Positions 54,995 to 63,376 of a stretch of 63,376 bases of DNA are shown here, in pieces. The DNA is taken from the NCBI GenBank assembly GCA_002812745.2, contig NCSJ02000248.1, positions 1 through 63,376 of the forward strand, read 5' to 3'. Numbering within the stretch: position 1 is the first letter of the stretch; each line of letters begins with the position of its first letter. Origin of the DNA: Scytalidium lignicola (taxonomy: Eukaryota; Ascomycota; Leotiomycetes). The notes beneath the pieces were generated by a model. That model saw only the letters and a list, made by a program, of their open reading frames with translations, did not search any database and had not been told where the DNA came from. The position numbers were made by a program, and so were the translations under genes.

Positions 54995-56965
54995 ATGACT
55001 CTCGAGTTTCCTCCTATATACCTCTTGCCGACTCATCTCCAACTCGAGCAACAACTAGAATTAGAGGACCAGATTCCGTCTCTGACATACAATATCCAGG
55101 AAGCTAAGATTGTACTTGGGAACATCGCTACGAAACAGCGTGCTTTGTTCGAGTTGCGCTCCCGCAAGCTCTATACAGAGGATATAAATCCAAAGAAACG
55201 ATACAATGGCGAAGCAGAGGCAAGGAAGCAAGGTCAATCTGCGAAGAAGAGGAAGATAGCTCATGGGGATGTGAGAAATGAGCCGATTGTCATAATCGAT
55301 TCTAGCACAGAATCGGAGCTCGAAACAGATCCGGAGGGTTCTGATAGGAAGAGATCAATTCGACAGTCATCAGACCAAATGATTTCTCCCATGAGAATTG
55401 CATCCAGTCCTCCTCCTTCGCCGACGTCATCAGTGTCCACGACTGCAACTCTGCAAGAGTCGGACTTTTCTCATATTGTCAAAGTGTTGAAAATTTCCTG
55501 GTTTACAGACTCATTGAGTGCGGATACTCTCCTGCCAGTAGATAATTATTTGGTATATGAAGGTAGAGTCATTTTGCAACAACCATCAGTTACTCCTGAG
55601 CCACTAAGGGCGACCAAACTACCACTTCGGAAGGAAGATGTTCTAGCGCGAGTAAAGGAAGACACACCACAGGTGTCACCGGGTCATTCTTACAGATACA
55701 CTGGTAGAAATAGACGGCATCAGAGACCAGCTAGCCCTGTCCTTACACGTCCAACAAAACTTGTTCCACAGACTACCTCTGAGGAGGAGAAGATTTCCGA
55801 ACTCCCTCCAGTTCCTGACTTCCTTCATACGAGGTACTCCTGTGAGCGTCCTACCCCGCCGGATCCTCCAAATAAGGGCTTTATAGAGGAGCTAAAAAAG
55901 ATCAGAACTATTCGACTGCTCAATGCGGATGAAGTTGGGGTTCGTGCTTATTCCTCTGCAATCTCTGCAATTGCAGCTTATCCGTACACCATCATTTCAA
56001 CGGAGGAGATTCTTCGCCTTCCAACTTGCAATCAAAAGATTGCTGCGTTGTATCAAGAGTGGAAAGATAATGGCTGTGTCCTAGAGGCTGATGAGCTTGC
56101 AGAGGATCCTAGATTGGTCATTCTGAATACGTTCTATGAAATCTGGGGCGTGGGAGCCACAACTGCCAGGGAGTTTTACAACAAAGGCTGGAGAGATCTA
56201 GACGATGTAGTGCAGTATGGATGGAATAGTTTGAGCCGGGTGCAACAAATCGGAGTTAAATATTATGAGGAGTTCCAGGAGAAGATACCACGAGCAGAGG
56301 TTGAGGGCATCGCAAACATAGTCCTAGCTCATGCCAGAAGGATTGCCGAAGGCTTTCAGATGGTGATTGTCGGGGGCTATCGAAGAGGAAAGTCCGGTAG
56401 TGGTGATGTAGATATGGTGCTTAGTCACCCGGATGAGGAGGTTACAGAAGGATTCATATCAGATATTGTTCTGAGTCTTGAGGACTCTGGGTGGATAACG
56501 CATACTTTGACGCTATCCACCGCAAACAGCGAGAGAAGCCAGGCACCGGTCAGCTGGAAAGGAGAAGGAGGTAAGCGTGGCACTGGATTCGATACTCTAG
56601 ACAAGGCTCTCGTGGTATGGCAGAATCGAGACTGGCCGACTAAGGAAGCCGACCTGCGAGAGAACCCGAACTTCAAGAATCCCAATATTCACAGGAGAGT
56701 TGATATTATCATCAGCCCTTGGAAGACGGCTGGTTGCGCTGTACTGGGATGGAGTGGTGGGACAACCTTTCAACGAGATATCAGAAGTTACTGTCGACAT
56801 GTCAAAAACTGGAAGTTCGACAGCAGTGGTGTCCGGAGTCGGGTTGATGGTAGTTGGGTGGACTTGGAGCAGGGCGAGACAGGCGATATGGTTGCTAAGG
56901 AGAAGCGAGTATTCCAGGGACTTGGGTTGCAATATAGGGAACCGTGGGACAGATGTACAGGATGA
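54995..56965 (+). CDS. POL4: Family X DNA polymerase (Pol4, lambda/mu-like) with BRCT
   Basis: An intronless gene of 656 residues. The N-terminal about 185 residues fit a divergent BRCT domain (IYLLPTHLQLEQ start, VKVLKISWFTDSL at its end) interrupted by a basic, acidic and Ser-rich linker (KKRKIAHGD, SSTESELE). The polymerase part has the 8-kDa domain (ELKKIRTIRLLNADEVGVRA), the fingers HhH region (FYEIWGVGATTAREFYNKGW), the palm with paired Asp in GGYRRGKSGSGDVDMVLSHP and the third Asp in NIHRRVDIII, and the thumb GWSGGTTFQRDIR. All three metal-binding aspartates are present. Pol4 enzymes fill gaps in end joining and base excision repair in the nucleus. Confidence 0.93.
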   Translation: MTLEFPPIYLLPTHLQLEQQLELEDQIPSLTYNIQEAKIVLGNIATKQRALFELRSRKLYTEDINPKKRYNGEAEARKQGQSAKKRKIAHGDVRNEPIVIIDSSTESELETDPEGSDRKRSIRQSSDQMISPMRIASSPPPSPTSSVSTTATLQESDFSHIVKVLKISWFTDSLSADTLLPVDNYLVYEGRVILQQPSVTPEPLRATKLPLRKEDVLARVKEDTPQVSPGHSYRYTGRNRRHQRPASPVLTRPTKLVPQTTSEEEKISELPPVPDFLHTRYSCERPTPPDPPNKGFIEELKKIRTIRLLNADEVGVRAYSSAISAIAAYPYTIISTEEILRLPTCNQKIAALYQEWKDNGCVLEADELAEDPRLVILNTFYEIWGVGATTAREFYNKGWRDLDDVVQYGWNSLSRVQQIGVKYYEEFQEKIPRAEVEGIANIVLAHARRIAEGFQMVIVGGYRRGKSGSGDVDMVLSHPDEEVTEGFISDIVLSLEDSGWITHTLTLSTANSERSQAPVSWKGEGGKRGTGFDTLDKALVVWQNRDWPTKEADLRENPNFKNPNIHRRVDIIISPWKTAGCAVLGWSGGTTFQRDIRSYCRHVKNWKFDSSGVRSRVDGSWVDLEQGETGDMVAKEKRVFQGLGLQYREPWDRCTG

Positions 56966-57850
56966 ATCATTCGTCTTGGTTTTATATTTATAGCATATAT
57001 CGATGGTTCGGATCTAGATGAAAATGAGGAGGTATATCTAGCCTTGGCAAGGCGAGAGGATATCTACATATCTACACATGGCAAGCAGCTCTAATGTAAA
57101 TCATATAAATACGGGAACAATGTAACGCTAGGACAATGAAGATGCGGGTTGCATTGCTTAAGTCCGTGGAGACGGGGAGCAGAACCACCGAATTGCATGC
57201 TTCGCTGATTACTGTCATCATCGCGGCGTCGACGGATACATACATATAAGATGGCAAGGCTGCCATATGGCGGGTGCTCGTCATCTTTCCTTCCTCCTCA
57301 GCCATGCAAAAGCACTGGCATTTCTAGCGACGACAATAATCGATGTTGTCCATGGTTGTGGAGCTGGCAAAAGGAATGCCGAATGCTCTGCTGATGTAAG
57401 AGACGGCAGCAGCCGTGCTTATGATTCTGGGCACAACCAATCAACCAATCAACACCTCGAGATATTCCAATGGTCTGCGTCTTCAAGGCTTGCTTTGATT
57501 GCGCCTCTTTGGTGTTTTTGGTGTTTTTGGAACCGCTGCAAAGTGCAGGACCTGTATCTGTACAGTATCAGATCTGACGAGCCTTATTGATCCCCGCTGG
57601 CATTCCATCCTCGAATATAAGGTTATGAAACCTGGCATTGCCAACGGAGAGATTGGCCCGCCGGAGGAACTCTGGACGCCGAAGAAGTTCTCCTAGTTTC
57701 GGCGTTCACAGGTCTAAGTCTCACCTTTCTGAATACGTATTCTCCTTTATCCTTGCATTTTCAAGGCAAAATATTGGGATTGACACAAGAACATTTTCTT
57801 TAAGCAAAATTCGGTCAAGATTCAACTGAAATCAGTAGATATTCTTCGAA
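56966..57850. other. Intergenic region
   Basis: About 0.9 kb without a supported gene. Possible 3' flank of POL4 and promoter of the MAPEG gene. A TACAGTA motif within CTGTATCTGTACAGTATCAG lies at about 57553-57572. Confidence 0.5.
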
Positions 57851-58451
57851 ATGGCAACGATCGAAATCCCCAAGGAATATGGGTACATTATCCCTCCGTC
57901 TCTAAAGCTTTTCAACTTGCCCAATTGAATCCAGTTACACCAGGAAAGTTAAAGGCTAACCTCTTAATTTTCTTCATCTCTAGCTATGTCATCCTAGCCG
58001 CCGCAAGCACTTTCCTCCTCAATACAGTTCACTCTATCAATACGGGAAAACTCCGCAAAGCAGCCAAGGTTCCCTACCCGCAAACACAAGCCGAGCCAAG
58101 CCGTACAGATATCGAGGCAATGAGGTTCAATTGCGCTCAGCGAGCGCACATGAACTATCTGGAGCAGCAGCCTTCTCTTCTCGGAGCACTGTTGATTGCG
58201 GGTGTCAAGTTCCCACTTATCAGTGCTGGCCTTGGTGTTTTCTGGAGTGTCTCGAGATATATGTACATGGTTGGGTAAGTTGGCATGCGCTGAGAAAGTC
58301 TAGTAATATTATGCTGATCCATGATTACAGTTATAGCACTGGCGCCGAGAATGGAAAGGGCCGGTATAGGGGGATATATTTCTACCTTGCCCAGCTTGGA
58401 CTGATTGGATTGGCCGTCTACAATGGAGTGACAATGATCCTGGAGAAATAA
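57851..58451 (+). CDS. MAPEG family, microsomal glutathione S-transferase 3-like
   Basis: Exons 57851-57882, 57984-58274 and 58331-58451 give 147 residues, the family's usual size. Exon 1 encodes MATIEIPKEYG and joins YVILAAASTFLLNTVHSINT; without this splice the frame stops within 26 codons. MGST3-type signatures are RKAAKVPYP, RFNCAQRAHMNYLEQQP and YSTGAENGKGRYRG. Four membrane segments are expected. Family members conjugate glutathione or reduce lipid peroxides in ER and mitochondrial membranes. It is convergent with an epoxide hydrolase gene only 128 bp away. Confidence 0.93.
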
Positions 58452-58579
58452 AGTTGGAAAGATTATGAATTAATAGCATGTTTTAAGTTTTTAAAAAAAG
58501 AGAAAGTACAAAATAAGATATAACTTTTAATAAAACATGAAGCTCTACAACTGATTTTATAAAAATTTCCCCATGAGAG

Positions 58580-60094
58580 CTACAGCCGGGCTCTGTTGTC
58601 ATCCTCATATCCTGACTTGTCTTTGACCACCTAGTTTTGTTAGAAGAGGTGAGACATAAGTCTTGAAAATAAAAATAACACATACTTTGTAAGCTCCACC
58701 ACCTTTGCCAAACATTATCCTTAAATCCCTTGCTAGGAGTTCCGGCTTCTCTGTTGCGTAGAAGTGTCTTGTTCTGAAGTTAGTCTTTATTCTGGACGCA
58801 CTTGAAGGAAAGAGCGTTTTACTTACCCTCCCGAATCATCTACATACAGTGGATAGCATTAGTGACTGCATTCAATAGCAATACGGTTTGAAGAAAAGAA
58901 GACGATGGAAAGAAGGAAGGCTTACTCTCAGCCTCATAAACAATATCTCCCATAGTCCTACACCAAGTCTTCGGCAATATAGCTAACTCCTTAGGATTGT
59001 ATGTCAGACCCAACTTCACACCCCCAATGTACTTATGAATATCCTCTCTCGTAACTGCACCTGGTCCTGGTTTTGTATGCATGATTTCGTAGTAGATCCT
59101 CTGAGAAGCACCCGGCCCAGCACGGCTGAATTGGTAGATACTAATCCAGGTGAGGATCTGGTCATCGGTCCAGGGATACGAGTCCGTCCAGTCGTGAAGC
59201 TTTTCATATATCCACGCCAGAAGTCCCACAGGCGAATCCCTCAGTGCATAACCTATAGTCTGAGGCTTGGTGGCTTGCTCAACGTAGTATCCCCTGCCCT
59301 CCTTTTGGAACCAGTCCGTCCTCTTGAATCCTTCTTTGTCCTTTTCAGTATAAGGCACCAGGGCATGCTGCAATGCTAGTATCGGGTGTTTATTGAACGC
59401 CGGGGGATCTGCGCGCATCATGTTCAAGTGGTTTGCTTTGCAGTGCTTAGGATAGAGATATGCGATTGCGCGAGTGATGTAGAAGCCCCAATCACCACCC
59501 TGGGTAACATACTCATCATACCCAAGTTGAAGCATGAGTTTGTGACAGGTCTCGGCGTACTGAGCAGCTGCAAAACCACGCTTCTTAACGCCTTCACTGA
59601 AACCGTAGTTTGGAAGAGACGGGGCGACGATGTGGAAAGCTGGACCGTCTGGTTTAGCTAGCAAAGGTAGGATATGCTGCACCTCAAGGAAGGATCCGGG
59701 CCCTGGAAAAGTTCAGGCAAGTTAGTTTTCTCTCTCCAAGTTTGAAGGGTATATATATAGACCCCTGTGGTGATTGCTTGCATCCATGAACGAACAACAG
59801 TGGAATGGCGTTTTTAACCTCGCTCTTCTGCCACACAAAGTGAATATCCAATGGTCCGAAGCCATCGACTTCAACCTCCGTGTGGTACTGTGGGATCTCG
59901 TTCAGCTTGTTCTCGGCTTGTCTCCAGTCCCATTGCTCCCATGCTTTAACCAACCTCTTGAGGTCGGCGAGTGGCACGCCCAAATCCCATTCCGCAGCCT
60001 CAAGCTCGTCAGGGAATTCGGCCAGGGATAGCTTTGTCTTTAGATTTTGGACTTTGGATTCGGGAACATCGATTTTGTAGGGCGTCGGAGCCAT
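58580..60094 (-). CDS. Epoxide hydrolase (alpha/beta hydrolase, EHN type)
   Basis: Five exons (59782-60094, 58926-59702, 58827-58839, 58686-58767, 58580-58630) give 411 residues. The N-terminal EHN domain (YKIDVPESKVQNLKTKLSLA, PQYHTEVEVDGFGPLDIHFV) precedes the hydrolase fold with the oxyanion motif HGWPGSFLEV, nucleophile Asp in TQGGDWGFYITRAIA, and the catalytic His in SGGHFYATEKPELL. It opens epoxides by forming an ester on the Asp; the true substrate is unknown. Intron 1 begins with GC (GGAT|GCAAGC), required to restore HGWPGS. Exon 3 is just 13 nt. The protein ends KVVKDKSGYEDDNRARL, with no SKL-type peroxisomal signal. Confidence 0.92.
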
Positions 60095-60836
60095 GTCGCT
60101 TGGGTCTGGAGCAAAAGCGATGCGGGGTTGCGGGAGTTGGGAGCTGGGGTAGAGAGCTACAGTTCGGTATATCTGGGTTGGAATGATAAGATGATTGAGG
60201 AACTGGGGGATTGAGGGACTGATGGCACAAGAAGAGGCTCTAACCCTCTAGACAAGCTATATATCAGTGACGCAAGAGTAAAGAGTCACTTTCAAATCCC
60301 CAGAGTAATCAATTGGCAGTATTATATAGCCGTGTCCCTGATCAGCCCAGAGGCTGACAAAAGAGAAAGTGCGGCCCTTGGGTGGCAGCTACGGTAATTA
60401 CTTCCAATGGGAGTCTTGCCCGCCCCCCCCGCCCCCCCCCAAGTGCCAATTTATCAAATGCCGTCTTACAGTATCATCATCCCGGCTACCTAAGCCTCCT
60501 CGGCTTGCTGTTACAGCATTCTAAGGCTTACTGTGCTCGACATTATGCTTCGCATCTTTGGCTTCAACATATCTTCTATCTACCTCCGGTTCAAGATGCA
60601 ATCACCCGCATGTCACTTCTTAGAATCGAGCCAGTAGTTTACTCCAATTAATTAGAATACTTAATGTATAAATTTAGTCTACAGACTGATTGGTTAAAAG
60701 TCCACCCAAGGTTTTGAATATTATTTGCGCCCCTAACCAGTTTCCCATCCTAAGATTATACGCTGCCTTATAACGCCATTGAATTTGATGGATAGCATCG
60801 ATCTTGTTTGGAAACATAGAGTCAAATATCCAAGCT
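60095..60836. other. Intergenic region with C-run
   Basis: Between the start of the epoxide hydrolase gene and the stop of ECM14. A nearly pure C tract (about 22 bp, broken by Gs) lies at 60419-60440. No gene supported; the open frame at 60382-60651 crosses the C tract and is not convincing. Confidence 0.5.
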
Positions 60837-62676
60837 TTACCTTCTCATTTTCCTCCTCAGTTCCCAATTGAAGTCGTCTATGGGGTCTTGCTCGAATTCT
60901 TTCTCAATGGCCTGGTCCTCATCCTCGTTAAACTGGTCCTCGGTATCTTCGGTTTCGAGTATGTCACCCAAGCGCTGCACCTCCTCGTCCTCCACACTCT
61001 CGATTCCTTTATTTCCTAGCATGAAGTCCCCGAAATACTTTAAAGCATTAAACGCCTCTTCTCCAGTAGGCACAATATTCTCCTTGGGGAGTAAGAAACC
61101 GTAGCTCCCCGTATCCCTGAGCTTGATCTGGAAGCTGTATCGCACATTTAGTTCATGGTAAAACCAATCGAGGGCCGATCCGCCTGCACTTTCCATCCGT
61201 GTCGATGGTTCGCCGGTTTTTCGATCTTTGAAGGATACCGCACCTTCACATGCTGATGCAACGGTATATAGTTCCCCACTGGATATTCGGATGGCTTTTG
61301 CCAGACCCATGGCTAATTCTTCAAGATTTTCTAGGCTTGGAGGTGTCGTGGAACATGAATAAGAGTAAGGGTAGAGGATCTGCTGCGAATAAGAATGAAT
61401 ATCAAGGAACCCAACAAATTGCACACTGTTGTTTTCGACCTCATTCTTAGCCCACTCGGCCAATCTGTGCGCTTCCACCGCCTGGAAAGGCTCCTCACCA
61501 GGAAAGCTTTCCGAGCACGGATTACTTTGATAGGAAGTACCATCCCATTCAAAGCCGAAGCCGCGGTCAAGATCAAGCCCTCGACAGAATCGGAGGGTGG
61601 TCTGCTGGCGGTTCTTGCGCCAGAGTCGGTCGTTCTCCCAAGTATATACGTAACCATCAACATTAGGAGTAGGAATGAAGACCCAATCGAACTCCTGGAT
61701 AAGCTTCGTGATTCCAGGAGCTTTGCCGTAAGAAGTAATTAGAGACCAAGCAAGGTAGGTCACCGTGCTCACAGATATCCATTCTCGAGCGTGGAGACCG
61801 CCCGATACGACAATAGTTTTGCGAGGCTCTGTGGAATCTGGTGCCAAATTCGGATGGACTCCAACTCGTAGGGCAAGAATATCTCTGCCCTCGTAAGAGG
61901 TTCCGATGTTGATCAGGCGGACATGGGTTGTAAACATTGATGCGAGGAGGCGCATCCAAGGTACGATGACCGAGAGCGGTTGATAGTCACTGAAGAAGAT
62001 ATTGTCAACTCCGCCGTCGCGTATGGTTGGGGTGAACACTTCAGCGCGATTCGGGGACAATGGCGCTTGTGCAAAGGTGATAGAAGGGTATGACTGGTAG
62101 ATGGTCCTGGCTAGGTCGGGCATTAAATGAGAGTAGGCTTTGTGTAAGGATTTTGGGAGTAGTCCGAGCAGTGATGGTACCTAAACAGTATGATCAGCGA
62201 TGGTTTTTGGAATCAGCATGCAACGGTGTATATGAGTGTTGACATACATCGTCTTCCCGGAGATGGATGTCGGCCCAGTTATGCGTGGACTCCCACACAT
62301 CCAGGAAAAGAGTGTCGGCAGCCTCGGCCAACGCTTCTTCTTCATATGGCGTGCTTATATTGAAGCGCAGAACAACATCCCCGCCGTACTTGGCCAGCAA
62401 TTTGGCTGGCAGTTGTGCGATGGAGGGCGGCGTCGACGTGCCGGGCTTATCGCTGGTCGGGTTGACGCTCTTGGGCGGGACCCCAAAGACTTTTTCGATG
62501 GCCGTATCTCTCAACCAAGTCAACTGTGGAAAGACAGTTGGAGATCTGCTATGGTGGTGATCTCCAGGAAAACGGTTCTCTCCATGACTGGCGGCCCATG
62601 GGACGGCGAAAGCGTGGGCACATGTGAGGACGAAGAGTAAGGAAAGAAAAGACCGTAAATTGGCTGAGATGACCAT
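60837..62676 (-). CDS. ECM14: Ecm14-type inactive metallocarboxypeptidase
   Basis: Exons 62248-62676 and 60837-62180 give 590 residues, the usual Ecm14 length. The start was set at [19 protein letters not shown], a signal peptide, rather than an upstream in-frame Met. The propeptide-like region precedes an M14 carboxypeptidase domain: zinc ligands His and Glu in [11 protein letters not shown] and His in [10 protein letters not shown] are present, and substrate-binding segments NVDGYVYTW and WRKNRQ are visible. At the catalytic Glu position before the LRDTG motif the sequence reads [16 protein letters not shown], with Lys in place of Glu. This matches the fungal Ecm14 group, classed as inactive and linked to cell wall and vacuole. 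Confidence 0.94.
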
Positions 62677-63376
62677 GATCTCAGAGGCCCATCGGCGCGC
62701 ACCTAGACACACACGGCGATCGAGTGGTCGAGTGCGAGAGACAAGAGAACAACAAACAATGTGGAAGCAAGAACAAAAGAACCAAAGAACCAAAGGATGG
62801 CGGTTGGAGAGAAAGGGCAAAGAAAGAGTGGGTTGAGGTGGGTGGTGTTGTGCGGTACCAAAGTACCTCCGTACCGGGTAGTCTCCAATCCCCAGCAAGG
62901 GCACCAGCTGGCGGGGGGGGTTGATTGATTGATTGAATGGGGTGCGTTGGTTAGTCAGCACCGACAAAGCCAGTCAGAAGTTACTGCACCTCTCCTTGCA
63001 TCCTGCCCTTACTCCGTAGGCAACCACGTTTTGAGTGGGGACCTCTGCGCAGGCGGCGCTTACCAGACGCGACGCGCGGAAGCAGCTTGGCGCTAGTTCC
63101 GGAAAAGGAGAGAGTCCAGTCCTAAGCAGCCCAGCAGGTCTGCATGCAACACCAGCATCGCAATCCACAAATTCTCCGACGTCAACGACGACCTCTATCC
63201 ATTTGCCTCAGCGTAGGATGTCTTAACCAAACCCGTCCTACAAAGACACATCGCCTTCATCCGTGTCCGTTCCGCTTGTTTTCCCCCGGGATTCCTGATG
63301 GTCTGCGCGTTCCTGCGTGCGTCCGCCTCGTTCAGGTCCGTCCCAGCCACTAACTGAAACCCCCGACCCCCTCCAG
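62677..63376. other. Right-edge non-coding stretch
   Basis: ECM14 promoter region and beyond. It has short GATT-type repeats (about 62920-62935) and CTCCGTA motifs near 62866 and 63010. No gene supported. Confidence 0.5.

Overview
The window is nuclear DNA of a filamentous ascomycete (Pezizomycotina). Genes carry many short introns (about 50-140 bp) with GT-AG ends and CTAAC-like branch sites, spacers are compact, and the proteins are of fungal type (TFIIE-alpha, Cbp3, succinate/fumarate carrier, DUF3716, Ecm14). My impression of the protein sequences is a leotiomycete, but I could not test this. Isolated N characters show a draft assembly. At least two of them (23652 and 36781) are surplus bases that break real reading frames.

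Layout. 1-2551: no gene, many TACAGTA/TACTGTA motifs. 2552-3476: a DUF3716 gene, then a solo LTR (3699-3965) with a perfect 5-bp target duplication and an AT-rich gene-poor stretch. 5411-6382: DJ-1/PfpI protein. 6690-7682: decayed GH47 alpha-mannosidase pseudogene. 8305-30225 is dense and mostly housekeeping: calmodulin, syntaxin Tlg2, an unknown disordered protein, glutamate 5-kinase, Atp23, Aurora kinase, Tip41, Ste23 insulin-degrading-type protease, an Mpp6/zinc-knuckle protein, complex I 13-kDa subunit, CFIm25 and a UPF0047 protein. 30575-31927: an unknown protein with a tryptophan-spaced N/D/S/G-rich tail. 31928-34699: a long non-coding stretch. 34700-62676: calpain, mitochondrial ketoacyl-ACP synthase, Cbp3, DHFR, a second pseudogene, the succinate/fumarate carrier, twinfilin, Med22, Pus1, TFIIE-alpha, a family X DNA polymerase, an MGST3-like MAPEG protein, an epoxide hydrolase and the pseudoenzyme Ecm14.

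The genes do not form a biosynthetic cluster. Several concern mitochondria (Atp23, NDUFS6, Cem1, Cbp3, Sfc1, and possibly a Ste23 isoform). Three close divergent pairs share promoters of about 270-300 bp: PRO1/ATP23, MPP6/NDUFS6 and CEM1/CBP3. For nearly all intron-containing genes, exon joins were worked out by hand and checked: exon lengths sum to a multiple of three and the joined protein matches family motifs.

I found no convincing new multi-gene system. The more unusual items are the tryptophan-spaced protein, a calpain tail with three LC8-like motifs, two GC-AG introns, two stop-free 3n introns, a possible dual-start Ste23, and the two pseudogenes.
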